Origin: Dactylosporangium sp. AC04546
GTDB taxonomy: Bacteria > Actinomycetota > Actinomycetes > Mycobacteriales > Micromonosporaceae
Direction of reading: 5' to 3'
Length of the DNA stretch: 64,000 bases
Assembly: GCF_022095675.1 (NCBI RefSeq)
Contig: NZ_JAHYSG010000040.1
Span: 1 to 64,000 of the forward strand
Made by a program: the position numbers and the translations under genes. The notes beneath the pieces are model-generated. The model ran no database searches, was not told the origin of the DNA, and saw nothing but the letters and a program-made list of their open reading frames with translations. Shown one piece after another: positions 23,294 through 31,991 of the stretch. Each line of letters begins with the position of its first letter. The stretch's first letter is position 1.

Positions 23294-24286
23294 ATGACAG
23301 TCGCGCTCTGCACGACATCCCACTCGCCGCTGATCGGCCTGCACGACCCGCCGCCGCAGGTGCGCGCCGAGGTCGACGGCGTGCTGGCGCGGGCCCGGGT
23401 CTTCGTGGAGGAGTTCGACCCGCAGCTCGTGGTGGTGTTCGCGCCCGACCACTACAACGGGTTCCTCTACGACATGATGCCGCCGTTCTGCGTCGGGGCC
23501 GCCGCGAGTTCGGTGGGCGACTACGGCCTGCCGGCCGGCCCGCTCGACGTCGACCGCGACGCCGCCTACACCGTCGCCAGGCACGCGCTCGGCGCCGGGG
23601 TCGACGTCGCGGTCTCCGAGGACATGCAGGTCGACCACGGCCTCGTGCAGCCGCTGACGTTCCTCTTCGGCTCGCTCACGGCCGTGCCCGTGGTGCCCGT
23701 CTTCGTCAACTGCGTCGCCGACCCGCTCGGCCCGGCCGTGCGGGCCAGGCATCTCGGCGCGGCGGTCGGGGCGGCGGTCCGGGAGCTCGGCCGGCGCGTG
23801 CTCGTCGTCGGCTCCGGCGGGCTGTCGCACGACCCGCCGGTGCCGCGGCTGGCCGAGGCGCCGCCCGAGGTCGTGGAGCGGCTCAAGCACGGCCGCAACC
23901 CCACCCGCGAGCAGCGCGCCCAGCGCGAGAGCCGCACGGTCGTCGCGGCGGCCGACTTCGCGCAGGGCCGGGGGCCGTACCGCCCGCTCAACCCGGACTG
24001 GGACGACCTCGTGCTGCGCTCCCTCGCCGGCGGCGACTTCGGCGCGATCGACGGCCATGACAACGACTGGTTCGTGGCCGAGGCCGGGCACTCGGCGCAC
24101 GAGGTGCGCACCTGGCTCGCCGCCTACGCCGCGCTCGCCGCCCAGGGGCCGTACGACGTGCGGTCGAGCTACTACCGCGCGATCCCCGAGTGGTTCGCCG
24201 GGTTCGCCACCACCACCGCGCTGCCGCGCCAGGCGCCGGCCGGTGACCGGGCCCGCGCTGTTGACGTTGCCGATGGCGCTCGTTAG
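23294..24286 (+). CDS. mhpB: 3-carboxyethylcatechol 2,3-dioxygenase (LigB-type extradiol dioxygenase)
   Basis: 330 aa, slightly longer than usual MhpB (about 314). LigB-class motifs are TTSHSPLIG near the start, VVFAPDHYNGFLYDMMPPFC, the acid/base histidine region SEDMQVDHGLVQPL and VGSGGLSHDPPVPR. The enzyme uses non-haem Fe(II) to cleave the ring of 3-(2,3-dihydroxyphenyl)propionate next to the hydroxyls. It is divergent from the IclR gene, with the hydroxylase gene mhpA next on the same strand but with its own promoter signals. Confidence 0.92.
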   Translation: MTVALCTTSHSPLIGLHDPPPQVRAEVDGVLARARVFVEEFDPQLVVVFAPDHYNGFLYDMMPPFCVGAAASSVGDYGLPAGPLDVDRDAAYTVARHALGAGVDVAVSEDMQVDHGLVQPLTFLFGSLTAVPVVPVFVNCVADPLGPAVRARHLGAAVGAAVRELGRRVLVVGSGGLSHDPPVPRLAEAPPEVVERLKHGRNPTREQRAQRESRTVVAAADFAQGRGPYRPLNPDWDDLVLRSLAGGDFGAIDGHDNDWFVAEAGHSAHEVRTWLAAYAALAAQGPYDVRSSYYRAIPEWFAGFATTTALPRQAPAGDRARAVDVADGAR

Positions 24287-24289
24287 TGT
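24261..24289 (+). promoter_or_regulatory. Promoter and inverted repeat upstream of mhpA
   Basis: TTGACG (24261-24266), 17-base spacer, TAGTGT (24284-24289), inside the 3' end of mhpB. An inverted repeat TGCGA-CTA-TCGCA at 24289-24301 overlaps the end of the -10 and the predicted start site, so it may be an operator. Confidence 0.5.
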
Positions 24290-24307
24290 GCGACTATCGC
24301 AACCGCC

Positions 24308-24322
24308 TGTGCGATAAATACA
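24308..24322. promoter_or_regulatory. Shared motif TGTGCGATAAATACA before mhpA
   Basis: Second copy of the 15-base motif found at 19240-19254, with one base changed, ten bases before the mhpA ATG. Its presence before both catabolic operons suggests common control. Confidence 0.5.
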
Positions 24323-24332
24323 CGAGGTGAAG

Positions 24333-25952
24333 ATGCACGAGACCCCCACCCGAGTCGACGTCGTGGTCGTCGGCGCAGGTCCCGTCGGGCTGACGCTCGC
24401 CAACATCCTCGGGGCGCGCGGCGTCGGCGTGCTCGTCGTCGACGAGCGGGCCGCGCTGATCGACTACCCGCGCGGCGTCGGCATCGACGACGAGTCGCTG
24501 CGGACCTTCCAGTCGATCGGCCTGGTGACCCAGGTGCAGCGGCACACGATCCCGAACCAGATCCTGCGCTTCGTCAACGGCAAGGGCCGGCTGCTCGCCG
24601 AGATCGCCCCCAGCGGCAACGACTTCGGCTGGCCCAAGCGCAACGGGTTCGTCCAGCCGCTCGTCGACGCCGAGCTGCTCGCCGGGCTGGCCCGCCACGC
24701 GTCGGTCGAGACCGCCTGGCAGGTCCGCATGGAGACCTACGAGGAGGGCCCCGACGCGGTCACCGTGCGCCTGCGGGAGCCGGACGGCACGGTCCGCGAG
24801 GTGCACACGTCGTACCTCGTGGGCTGCGACGGCGGCCGCAGCATCACCCGGCAGCTGCTCGGCACCACGTTCGAGGGCACCACCTCGGAGACCCGCTGGG
24901 TCGTCGTCGACATCGAGCACGACCCGCTGGGCTCGCCCAACAGCTACGTGGGCGCCGACCCGGCCCGGCCGTTCGCGTCCATCTCCATCGCCCACGGCAT
25001 CCGCCGCTTCGAGTTCATGGTGATGGCCGACGAGCCCGACGAGCAGGTCGAGCGGCCCGAGTTCCTGCACCGGCTGCTCGCCCCGTTCGTCCCGCGGCCG
25101 GCCGAGGCGCGCATCATCCGCCACCGCGTCTACACCCACCACTCCCGCATCGCCGGGACGTTCCGCCGGGGCCGGGTGCTCATCGCCGGCGACGCCGCGC
25201 ACCTCATGCCGGTGTGGCAGGGCCAGGGGTACAACAGCGGCATCCGCGACGCCGCGAACCTCGGCTGGAAGCTCGCCGCCGTCGTCTCCGGCGCCTGCCG
25301 CGCGGACCTGCTCGACACGTACGACGCCGAGCGCCGCGGCCACGCCAAGGCGATGATCGACCTGTCCACCACGGTCGGGCGGATCATCTCGATCCGCAGC
25401 CGCCCCCTCGCGTGGCTGCGCGACCGGGTGGCCGGCGCCGCGTCGCTGCTGCCGTCGCTCAAGCGCTACATCGTGGAGATGCGGTTCAAGCCGATGCCGC
25501 GCTACGAGCGCGGGGCGATCGTGCCGATCAGCGGGGCGCAGTCGCCGGTCGGGCGGCTGTTCATCCAGCCCCAGGTGCAGACCGCCGACGGCACCGCGCT
25601 GCTCGACGACGCCATCGGCCCCTGGTTCGCCGTGCTGTGCTGGAACAACGACCCGACCGCGATCCTCGACGACGACGCGCTGGAGATCTGGCGCGGCCTC
25701 GGTGCCCGCCTCGTCGCCGTGGTGCCGACGGCGCAGCTGGGCCGCACCGCCTTCCCCGACGAGGTGCTCGTCGTCGGCGACCCCGGCCGGCTCAAGACCT
25801 GGTTCGACGGGCACACCGAGTCGGTCGTGTTCCTGCGCCCGGACCGCTGCGTGGCCGCCGCGTCGATCGCGCAGCAGGCCTCGGAGGTATCGCGGAAGCT
25901 CGCGGCCGCTCTGGCCCTCAACGAGCGGGTGGAGGTGGGCGAGCATGCCTGA
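24333..25952 (+). CDS. mhpA: 3-(3-hydroxyphenyl)propionate hydroxylase
   Basis: 539 aa from the ATG with GAGG five bases upstream. It is a class A flavoprotein monooxygenase: [20 protein letters not shown] for FAD, the DG-type motif [14 protein letters not shown], and [20 protein letters not shown] for FAD ribityl binding. The segment [18 protein letters not shown] is typical of MhpA. The reaction is NADH-dependent ortho-hydroxylation of 3-(3-hydroxyphenyl)propionate to the catechol that MhpB cleaves. It heads the long second operon and overlaps the next flavoprotein gene by 8 bp. Confidence 0.9.
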   Translation: MHETPTRVDVVVVGAGPVGLTLANILGARGVGVLVVDERAALIDYPRGVGIDDESLRTFQSIGLVTQVQRHTIPNQILRFVNGKGRLLAEIAPSGNDFGWPKRNGFVQPLVDAELLAGLARHASVETAWQVRMETYEEGPDAVTVRLREPDGTVREVHTSYLVGCDGGRSITRQLLGTTFEGTTSETRWVVVDIEHDPLGSPNSYVGADPARPFASISIAHGIRRFEFMVMADEPDEQVERPEFLHRLLAPFVPRPAEARIIRHRVYTHHSRIAGTFRRGRVLIAGDAAHLMPVWQGQGYNSGIRDAANLGWKLAAVVSGACRADLLDTYDAERRGHAKAMIDLSTTVGRIISIRSRPLAWLRDRVAGAASLLPSLKRYIVEMRFKPMPRYERGAIVPISGAQSPVGRLFIQPQVQTADGTALLDDAIGPWFAVLCWNNDPTAILDDDALEIWRGLGARLVAVVPTAQLGRTAFPDEVLVVGDPGRLKTWFDGHTESVVFLRPDRCVAAASIAQQASEVSRKLAAALALNERVEVGEHA

Positions 25953-27660
25953 GCGCACTGAGCCCTTTGACCACACCGTCGACGTCCTCGTCGTCGGCTC
26001 CGGGGCCGGCGGCCTGACCGCCGCCCTCACCGCCGCCGCCCGCGGCCTGTCCACCCTCGTCGTGGAGAAGGCGGCCCACTTTGGCGGCTCCAGCGCGCTG
26101 TCCGGCGGCGGGCTGTGGGTGCCCGGCGCGCCCGCCCAGACCCGCGCCGGCGTGCACCTCGACCCCGAGGCCGCCCTCACCTACCTGCAGAAGATCACGC
26201 AGGGCGCGGTGAGCGAGGCCCGGCTGCGGGCGTACCTCGAGCACGCCGCCCCCATGCTCGCCTTCCTGGAGGGCGCGAGCGGGCACCTGCGGTTCGTGTG
26301 GAAGCCCGGCTACCCCGACTACTACCCGGAGACGCCCGGCGGCTCCGCCGAGGGCAGCGTCATCAACATCCCACCGATCGACCTGCGCACCCTCGGCGCC
26401 GACGCGGCGCTGCTGCTGCCGCCGCACGCCGTCGGCCCGAAGGGGTTCTGGATCGGCCCCAATGAGCTCGTCGACTTCTACCGGCTGCGCCAGAGCTGGA
26501 AGGGCAAGCGGGTCTTCGTCCGGCTGCTGTGGCGCATGGCGCGGGCCCGGCTGCTCGGCGAGCGCGTCGTCACCATGGGCCAGGCCCTCATGGCCCGGCT
26601 CATGCTCGCCTTCCGCGAGCGCGGCCTGCAGCTGTGGCTGGCGGCGCCGATGACGTCGCTCATCACCGACGCCGAGGGGCGGGTCGTGGGCGCCGAGGTC
26701 ACCCGCGACGGCGCGGTCACCCGGGTCCGGGCCCGCGGCGGGGTCATCCTCGCCTCCGGCGGGTTCGACCACGACCCCGGCCTGCGCCGCACCCACCAGC
26801 CGTTCGCCGACCACCGGCTCAGCCTCGGCGCCACCTCGAACACCGGCGACGGCATCGTCGCCGCGCAGGCCGCCGGCGCGGACACCGCGCTCATGGACAA
26901 CGCCTGGTGGTACCCGGCGGTCGCCTGGGCGCCCGGGCGCGTGCAGTTCAGCCTCAACGAGCGGATGATGCCGGCCCAGTTCATCGTCAACGGCCACGGC
27001 GAGCGGTACATCAACGAGGCCGCGCCCTACGAGGACTTCGGCCACGCGATGATCGCCGGCGACCGGCACATCCCGTCGTGGCTCGTCACCGACGACTGGT
27101 GCTGGCGGCGGTACGTCGTCTTCGGGCACCTGCCGCTGCCGTGGATCCCGTTCGCGCCGGTGCCGACCGGGCGGAAGCTGCCGAGCTCCTGGCTCACCTC
27201 GGGGTCGGTCGTCACCGGCCGTACCGTCGACGAGCTCGCCGCCGGGATGGGCGTGCCGGCCGACCGGCTGCGGCGCACCACCGAGCGGTACAACACCCTC
27301 GCCGCCGCCGGGCGCGACGACGACTTCCACCGCGGGGAGAGCGTGTACGACCGCTACTACAGCGACGTCACGCTGCCGGTGCCGAACCTGCGGCCGCTCG
27401 GCCCCGGCCCGTACTACGCCTTCAAGCTGATCCTGTCCGACCTCGGCACCAACGGTGGTGTCCTGACCGACGAGCACGCCCGCGCCCTGCGCGCCGACGG
27501 CTCGGTCATCGCCGGGCTCTACGCCACCGGCAACGCCTCGGCCACCATCATGGGCCGCAGCTACGCCGGCGCCGGCGCGACGCTGGGCCCGGCGATGACG
27601 TTCGCGTACATCGCCGCCAACGACATCGCTGCCAACGACGTCACGGAGGCCACGTCGTGA
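25945..27660 (+). CDS. FAD-dependent oxidoreductase, 3-ketosteroid-delta1-dehydrogenase-like (copy 2)
   Basis: 571 aa. The N-terminal FAD motif is [20 protein letters not shown], and the C-terminal block [20 protein letters not shown], followed by [13 protein letters not shown], matches the KstD family closely. The [13 protein letters not shown] region and length also fit. Such enzymes dehydrogenate the C1-C2 bond of 3-keto rings. Placed directly behind mhpA and before an SDR gene, it probably takes part in turning a saturated or partly saturated ring into the phenol used by MhpA. It closely matches the steroid enzymes in motif but sits among no other steroid genes. Confidence 0.87.
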   Translation: MPERTEPFDHTVDVLVVGSGAGGLTAALTAAARGLSTLVVEKAAHFGGSSALSGGGLWVPGAPAQTRAGVHLDPEAALTYLQKITQGAVSEARLRAYLEHAAPMLAFLEGASGHLRFVWKPGYPDYYPETPGGSAEGSVINIPPIDLRTLGADAALLLPPHAVGPKGFWIGPNELVDFYRLRQSWKGKRVFVRLLWRMARARLLGERVVTMGQALMARLMLAFRERGLQLWLAAPMTSLITDAEGRVVGAEVTRDGAVTRVRARGGVILASGGFDHDPGLRRTHQPFADHRLSLGATSNTGDGIVAAQAAGADTALMDNAWWYPAVAWAPGRVQFSLNERMMPAQFIVNGHGERYINEAAPYEDFGHAMIAGDRHIPSWLVTDDWCWRRYVVFGHLPLPWIPFAPVPTGRKLPSSWLTSGSVVTGRTVDELAAGMGVPADRLRRTTERYNTLAAAGRDDDFHRGESVYDRYYSDVTLPVPNLRPLGPGPYYAFKLILSDLGTNGGVLTDEHARALRADGSVIAGLYATGNASATIMGRSYAGAGATLGPAMTFAYIAANDIAANDVTEATS

Positions 27661-28487
27661 GCGCCTACGCGGGCCGCCGCGTCGTGGTCACCGGCTGCGC
27701 GTCCGGCATCGGCGCCGCCCTCGCCCACCTGCTGCACGACCGCGGCGCCGAGGTGACCGGCCTCGACCTGCGGCCCACCACCGCGCCGGTCGCCCGGTTC
27801 GTGCCGGTCGACCTCGCCGACTCCGCCTCGATCCGCGCGGCCGCCGACGCGATCGGAGACCCCGTGGATGCGCTGTTCAACGTGGCCGGGCTGTCCGGGG
27901 CGATCGACCCGGCGCTCGTCGTCGGCGTCAACTTCGTCGGCACGCGGGAGCTCACCGAGCTGCTGCTGCCCCGGATGACGGCGGGCGCGGCGGTCGTCAC
28001 CACCGCGTCCGTCGCCGCCTCCCGCTACCTGCAGCGGCGCGACCTCGTCGCCGGCCTGCTCGCCACCCGGGACCGGGACGAGGCGAGCCGCTGGTGCCGC
28101 GAGCACGCCGCCGACATCGGCACCGGGTACTCCGTGTCGAAGGACGCGGTGGTGTGGTACACGATGACCCACGCCGTCCCCCTCGCGGCCCGCGGCATCC
28201 GGCTGAACTGCGTCGCCCCCGGCCTCACCGCCACGCCGATCCTCGAGGCGTCGCGCGCCTCCCGGGGCGAGGCGTTCCTCGACGCCATCCCGAAGCCGCT
28301 GGGTCGCGTCGCCGAGCCCGCCGAGCAGGCGGCCGTCCTCGCCTTCCTCGGCAGCGCCGACGCCCGCTACGTCAGCGGCCAGGTGATCTGGGCCGATGGC
28401 GGCTACCTGGCCGGCGTCGCCACCGGGCAGCTGCCCCACCGCACCGGCAGCCTCGGCGACCCCGCACCGACCGGAGGACCTTCATGA
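27657..28487 (+). CDS. Short-chain dehydrogenase/reductase (copy 2), hydroxysteroid-dehydrogenase-like
   Basis: 276 aa from a GTG overlapping the previous stop. It has VVVTGCASGIGAALAHLL, the active-site YSVSK in GTGYSVSKDAVVWYTMTH, and a C-terminal IWADGGYLAG. An insertion between the serine strand and the YxxxK (about 40 residues) resembles 3-alpha-hydroxysteroid/carbonyl dehydrogenases. It would interconvert a ring hydroxyl and ketone, supplying the ketone for the neighbouring flavoprotein. The next gene, a transporter permease, overlaps its stop (ATGA). Confidence 0.87.
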   Translation: MSAYAGRRVVVTGCASGIGAALAHLLHDRGAEVTGLDLRPTTAPVARFVPVDLADSASIRAAADAIGDPVDALFNVAGLSGAIDPALVVGVNFVGTRELTELLLPRMTAGAAVVTTASVAASRYLQRRDLVAGLLATRDRDEASRWCREHAADIGTGYSVSKDAVVWYTMTHAVPLAARGIRLNCVAPGLTATPILEASRASRGEAFLDAIPKPLGRVAEPAEQAAVLAFLGSADARYVSGQVIWADGGYLAGVATGQLPHRTGSLGDPAPTGGPS

Positions 28488-29347
28488 CCGAGATCATCGC
28501 CGGGCTGACGACGGGCGCGATCTACGCCATGGTCGCGCTCGGCTACAACGTGACCTACCTGGCCTCGGGCGTGCTCAACTTCGCCCACGCCAACCTGATG
28601 GTGGCCGGGATGTTCGTCGCCTACTGGGCGCACGACATCGGCGGCCTGCCGGTGCCCGTCGTGTTCCTCATCGCCTTCGTCCTGGCCGGCGTCGTCGGCC
28701 TGGTCGAGGAGCGGTTCGCGATCCGGCCGCTGCGCAACAGCAGCGGCAGCGCCGAGCTCGTCACCATGATCGGTGTCGCGACCGTCATCACCGGGATCAT
28801 CGCCTTCACGTTCGGCACCGACGCGCTACGGGTGCCGTTCTTCGGCCCGGACCAGACCGTCGTCGTCCTCGGCGGCCGGGCCCAGCCCCTCGACCTCATC
28901 ATCGTCGGCGTCGCCATCGCGCTGGCGATCGCGCTGGAGCTGATCACCCACCGCACCCGCATCGGGCTCGCCGCCCTCGCCCAGACCGACGACCGCGAGG
29001 CGGCCCAGCTGCGCGGCATCAACGTCGGCGGGCTGTCGATGTGGGGCTTCGCGGTCGCGGCGGCCGCCGGCGGCCTGCTCGGGCCGCTGCTGGTCGCCAA
29101 GACGTTCGCCGCGACCTCCCTCGCGCTGCTGCTGGCGGTCAAGGGCTTCGTCGTGCTGGTGCTCGGCGGGGTCGGCAGCCACCGCGGGGTGCTCATCGCC
29201 GCGCTCGGCATCGGGCTCGTCGAGGCGTTCGGCGCCCGCTACATCGGCCCCCTCTACCGCGACGTCGTCGTCTTCGTCGTGTTCGCGATCGTCCTGCTGG
29301 CGCTGCCGCACGGGCTCTTCGGTGATCGGAAGGTGAGAGCGGTATGA
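28484..29347 (+). CDS. Branched-chain amino acid-type ABC transporter permease (LivH-like)
   Basis: 287 aa, all hydrophobic, with about eight membrane segments. LivH-family features are GLTTGAIYAMVALGYNVTYL and GVLNFAHANLMVAG at the start, and a cytoplasmic loop with DDREAAQLRGINVG. Liv-type importers carry amino acids but in catabolic clusters often carry aromatic or alicyclic acids. The overlap with the SDR gene upstream and the fused permease-ATPase gene downstream supports uptake of the pathway substrate. Confidence 0.9.
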   Translation: MTEIIAGLTTGAIYAMVALGYNVTYLASGVLNFAHANLMVAGMFVAYWAHDIGGLPVPVVFLIAFVLAGVVGLVEERFAIRPLRNSSGSAELVTMIGVATVITGIIAFTFGTDALRVPFFGPDQTVVVLGGRAQPLDLIIVGVAIALAIALELITHRTRIGLAALAQTDDREAAQLRGINVGGLSMWGFAVAAAAGGLLGPLLVAKTFAATSLALLLAVKGFVVLVLGGVGSHRGVLIAALGIGLVEAFGARYIGPLYRDVVVFVVFAIVLLALPHGLFGDRKVRAV

Positions 29348-31161
29348 CCCAGGGAACGGCCATCCGGCCGCTGGCCGGCGCGTGGATCGTCGCCGTCGGG
29401 GTGCTCGCCGCCCTGCCGTGGCTCGGCGCGAGCGGCGCCACGCTGCGGCTCGTCACGCTCGTCGCGATCCTCGCCCTCGTCGTCAGCGGGCTGAACCTCA
29501 CCCTCGGCTACGCCGGCGAGCTGGCCCTGGCCCAGGTGCCGATCTACGCGGCCGGCGCCTACGTCACCGGCTACCTCGCCACCGCCGTCGTCAACGACCT
29601 GCTCGTCGCGATGCTCGCCGCGATCGCCGTCGCCGTCGTCGTCGGCGTGGTCACCGGCCTGCCCGGCCTGCGCCTCGGCGGCTGGACCCTGGCCATCACG
29701 TCGTTCTTCGTCGTGCTGCTCATCCCGTCGATCGTCGCCGCGTTCGGCGACCGCCTCGGCGGCTACGAGGGGATGATCGGCATCCCGGCGCCGGCGGTGT
29801 TCGGCACCGACCTGGAGCCGGATGCGTTCTACGTGGTCGTCGTCGCCGTCACCGCGCTGTGGTTCCTCGTCTTCCGCAACATCGCGGTGTCCCGCCACGG
29901 CGCGTCGCTGCTCGTGCTCAAGCAGAGCCCGATCCTCGCCGCCGCGGTCGGCACGTCGCCGCACGGCACCAAGATGACCGCCTACGCGATCGGCGCGATC
30001 CCGGCCGGCATCGCCGGCTGCTTCGCCGCCTACGTCGACGCCTACCTGTCGCCGCTCACCTTCGGCCTGGAGCTGTCGATCATCATCCTGGCCGCCGGCA
30101 TCCTCGGGGGGCCGGCCAGCGTCTACGGCGCCCTCGTCGGTGCGGCCATCATGCAGGTCGGGCCGCTGCGGGTCACCGTCTTCGACAAGTACGCCCTGGT
30201 CGCCTACGGCGTGTTCCTCGTCGTCGGCGGGCTGCTGCTGCGCAACGGCCTGGCCGGCCTCACCCACCGGCTGTGGCGGCGCGTCCGCGGGCGCGGCGAG
30301 CCGTTCACAGCCACGGTGGGGGAGGAACTCGTCGACCTGCCCGCCGTCACCGGCCAGGCGCTCGCCGTGCGCGGGGTGACCCGGCGCTTCGGCGGGAACC
30401 TCGCGGTCGACGACGTCTCGTTCGAGGCGCGGCCCGGGCAGATCACCGCCCTCGTCGGGCCCAACGGCTCCGGCAAGACCACGATCATGAACCTGGTCTC
30501 CGGCTACTACACCCCCGACGCCGGCACCGTCACCCTCGGCGAGCAGGTCATCTCCGGTCTGCCGACGCACCGGGTCGCCCGGCGCGGCGTCGGGCGCACC
30601 TTCCAGACGCCGCTCATCCCGCAGGGCCTGACCGTGCAGGACACCATCGTCACCGGGCGGCTCGGCAGCCACCCCGTGTCGCTGCTCGCCACCGCGCTGC
30701 GCCTGCCCCGGCACTGGCGGGCGCTGGCCGAGGAGCGGCGGACCAGCCAGGAGATCATGCGGGCGCTCGGGCTCGACCGGCACGCCGGCACGCCCGCCGC
30801 CGACCTGGCCCTGGGCACCCGCCGGATGCTCGAACTGGGCCGGGCGATCGCCGGCGGCAGCGCCCTCGTGCTGCTCGACGAGGTCGCGTCCGGCCTCGAC
30901 GAGGACGACATCCACGGCCTCGTGCGGGTGCTGTCCAAGATGCGCGCCGCCGGCATCACCGTGGTCCTCGTCGAGCACAACTTCTCGCTCGTCAAGGCGG
31001 TCGCCGACACCGTCGTCGTGCTCGCCGAGGGCCGCGTCCTGGCCACCGGCACCCCGGCCGAGATCGCCGCCGACGACACCGTCGTGCGCACCTACCTCGG
31101 CGACGGCGGCGACATCACCGGCACCCGGATCCTCGACTCGGAGAAGGCGGCGAGCGCATGA
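29344..31161 (+). CDS. Fused LivM-type permease and LivG-type ATPase
   Basis: 605 aa. Residues 1 to about 325 form a LivM permease (LVVSGLNLTLGYAGELALAQ, and the loop with VGTSPHGTKMTAYAIGAIPA). Residues about 345-605 form a complete ATPase with Walker A GPNGSGKTT, LivG-type GRTFQTPLIPQGLTVQD, Walker B LVLLDEVASGLD and switch histidine VLVEHNFS. The signature region reads DLALGTRRMLELGRAIAGG, a variant of LSxGxxR, as in many LivG proteins. The stop overlaps the ATG of a 29-codon reading frame in the 90-bp repeat that follows. Confidence 0.92.
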   Translation: MTQGTAIRPLAGAWIVAVGVLAALPWLGASGATLRLVTLVAILALVVSGLNLTLGYAGELALAQVPIYAAGAYVTGYLATAVVNDLLVAMLAAIAVAVVVGVVTGLPGLRLGGWTLAITSFFVVLLIPSIVAAFGDRLGGYEGMIGIPAPAVFGTDLEPDAFYVVVVAVTALWFLVFRNIAVSRHGASLLVLKQSPILAAAVGTSPHGTKMTAYAIGAIPAGIAGCFAAYVDAYLSPLTFGLELSIIILAAGILGGPASVYGALVGAAIMQVGPLRVTVFDKYALVAYGVFLVVGGLLLRNGLAGLTHRLWRRVRGRGEPFTATVGEELVDLPAVTGQALAVRGVTRRFGGNLAVDDVSFEARPGQITALVGPNGSGKTTIMNLVSGYYTPDAGTVTLGEQVISGLPTHRVARRGVGRTFQTPLIPQGLTVQDTIVTGRLGSHPVSLLATALRLPRHWRALAEERRTSQEIMRALGLDRHAGTPAADLALGTRRMLELGRAIAGGSALVLLDEVASGLDEDDIHGLVRVLSKMRAAGITVVLVEHNFSLVKAVADTVVVLAEGRVLATGTPAEIAADDTVVRTYLGDGGDITGTRILDSEKAASA

Positions 31162-31247
31162 GCGGTTCCGGAACGAAGTGGAGGAGGCCGCTCATCATGG
31201 GCTCAGCTTGGAACTCGTGCGGCCGGAGCGGAGCGGAGGTCGCATGA
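31158..31247 (+). repeat. 90-bp intercistronic element, copy 1, encoding a 29-residue peptide
   Basis: The element starts on the ATG that overlaps the upstream stop (ATGA) and ends on the TGA that overlaps the next ATG (ATGA). It reads as one frame of 29 codons beginning MSGSGTKWRRPLIMG and ending NSCGRSGAEVA. A copy with five base changes lies at 54519-54608 in an unrelated transporter operon, in exactly the same setting. The first eight bases (ATGAGCGG, 31158-31165) can pair with 31188-31195, giving a stem-loop over the start codon. The last part supplies GGAGG for the next gene. Whether the peptide or only the RNA matters is unknown. Confidence 0.8.
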
Positions 31248-31963
31248 GCACCCTGGAACTGCGGCAGCTCGCCACCGGCTACGGCGACCTGCGGGTCGTC
31301 ACCGACGCCACCCTCGAGGTCGAGGCCGGCTCGGTCACCGCGCTGCTCGGCCGCAACGGCGCCGGCAAGACCACCACCCTGCGGGCCGTCGCCGGCCTCA
31401 ACAAGATCACGTCGGGCGCCGCCACGCTCGACGGCACCGACCTCGCCGCACTGCCCGCCTACCGCCGCGCCCGGGCCGGCATCGCCTACGTCCAGGAGGG
31501 CAAGCGGATCTTCCGGTCCCGCACCGTCGAGGAGAACCTGCGCCTCGGCACGTACGCCGGGCGCAGCGCCGCCCGTGGGCGCGAGCTCACGGGCCAGATG
31601 TACGAACGGTTCCCGCTGCTGGCCGAGCGGCGCAAGCTGCGCGCCGCCCAGCTCAGCGGCGGCCAGCAGCAGATGCTGGCCATCGCGCAGGCGCTCGTCG
31701 CCGATCCCCGCGTGCTGCTGCTCGACGAGCCGTCCGCCGGCCTGGCGCCGGCGATCGTCGGGCAGGTGCTCGACGTGATCCGCGACCTGCGGGCCCGCGG
31801 GCTCGCCGTCCTGCTCGTCGAACAGGCGGTGGAGTTCGCGCTCGCCGCCGCCGACCGGGTCGTGGTGCTCAACCTCGGCCGCACCGTCTATTCGGGGCAA
31901 GCCACCGACACGGGCCTGCGCGAGGCGATCCGCCGCGCCTACATGGCCGAGGAACTCGCATAA
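31244..31963 (+). CDS. Liv-type ABC transporter ATP-binding protein (LivF-like)
   Basis: 239 aa. Walker A GRNGAGKTTT, Q-loop YVQEGKRIF, the LivF-typical signature AQLSGGQQQMLAIAQAL, Walker B VLLLDEPSAGLAP and switch VLLVEQAV are all present. It pairs with the LivG half of the fused protein to energise the importer. It is separated from that gene only by the 90-bp element, whose terminal GGAGG serves as its ribosome binding site. Confidence 0.93.
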   Translation: MSTLELRQLATGYGDLRVVTDATLEVEAGSVTALLGRNGAGKTTTLRAVAGLNKITSGAATLDGTDLAALPAYRRARAGIAYVQEGKRIFRSRTVEENLRLGTYAGRSAARGRELTGQMYERFPLLAERRKLRAAQLSGGQQQMLAIAQALVADPRVLLLDEPSAGLAPAIVGQVLDVIRDLRARGLAVLLVEQAVEFALAAADRVVVLNLGRTVYSGQATDTGLREAIRRAYMAEELA

Positions 31964-31991
31964 CCCCCTTCCATCGAAAAGAGGCACTGCC

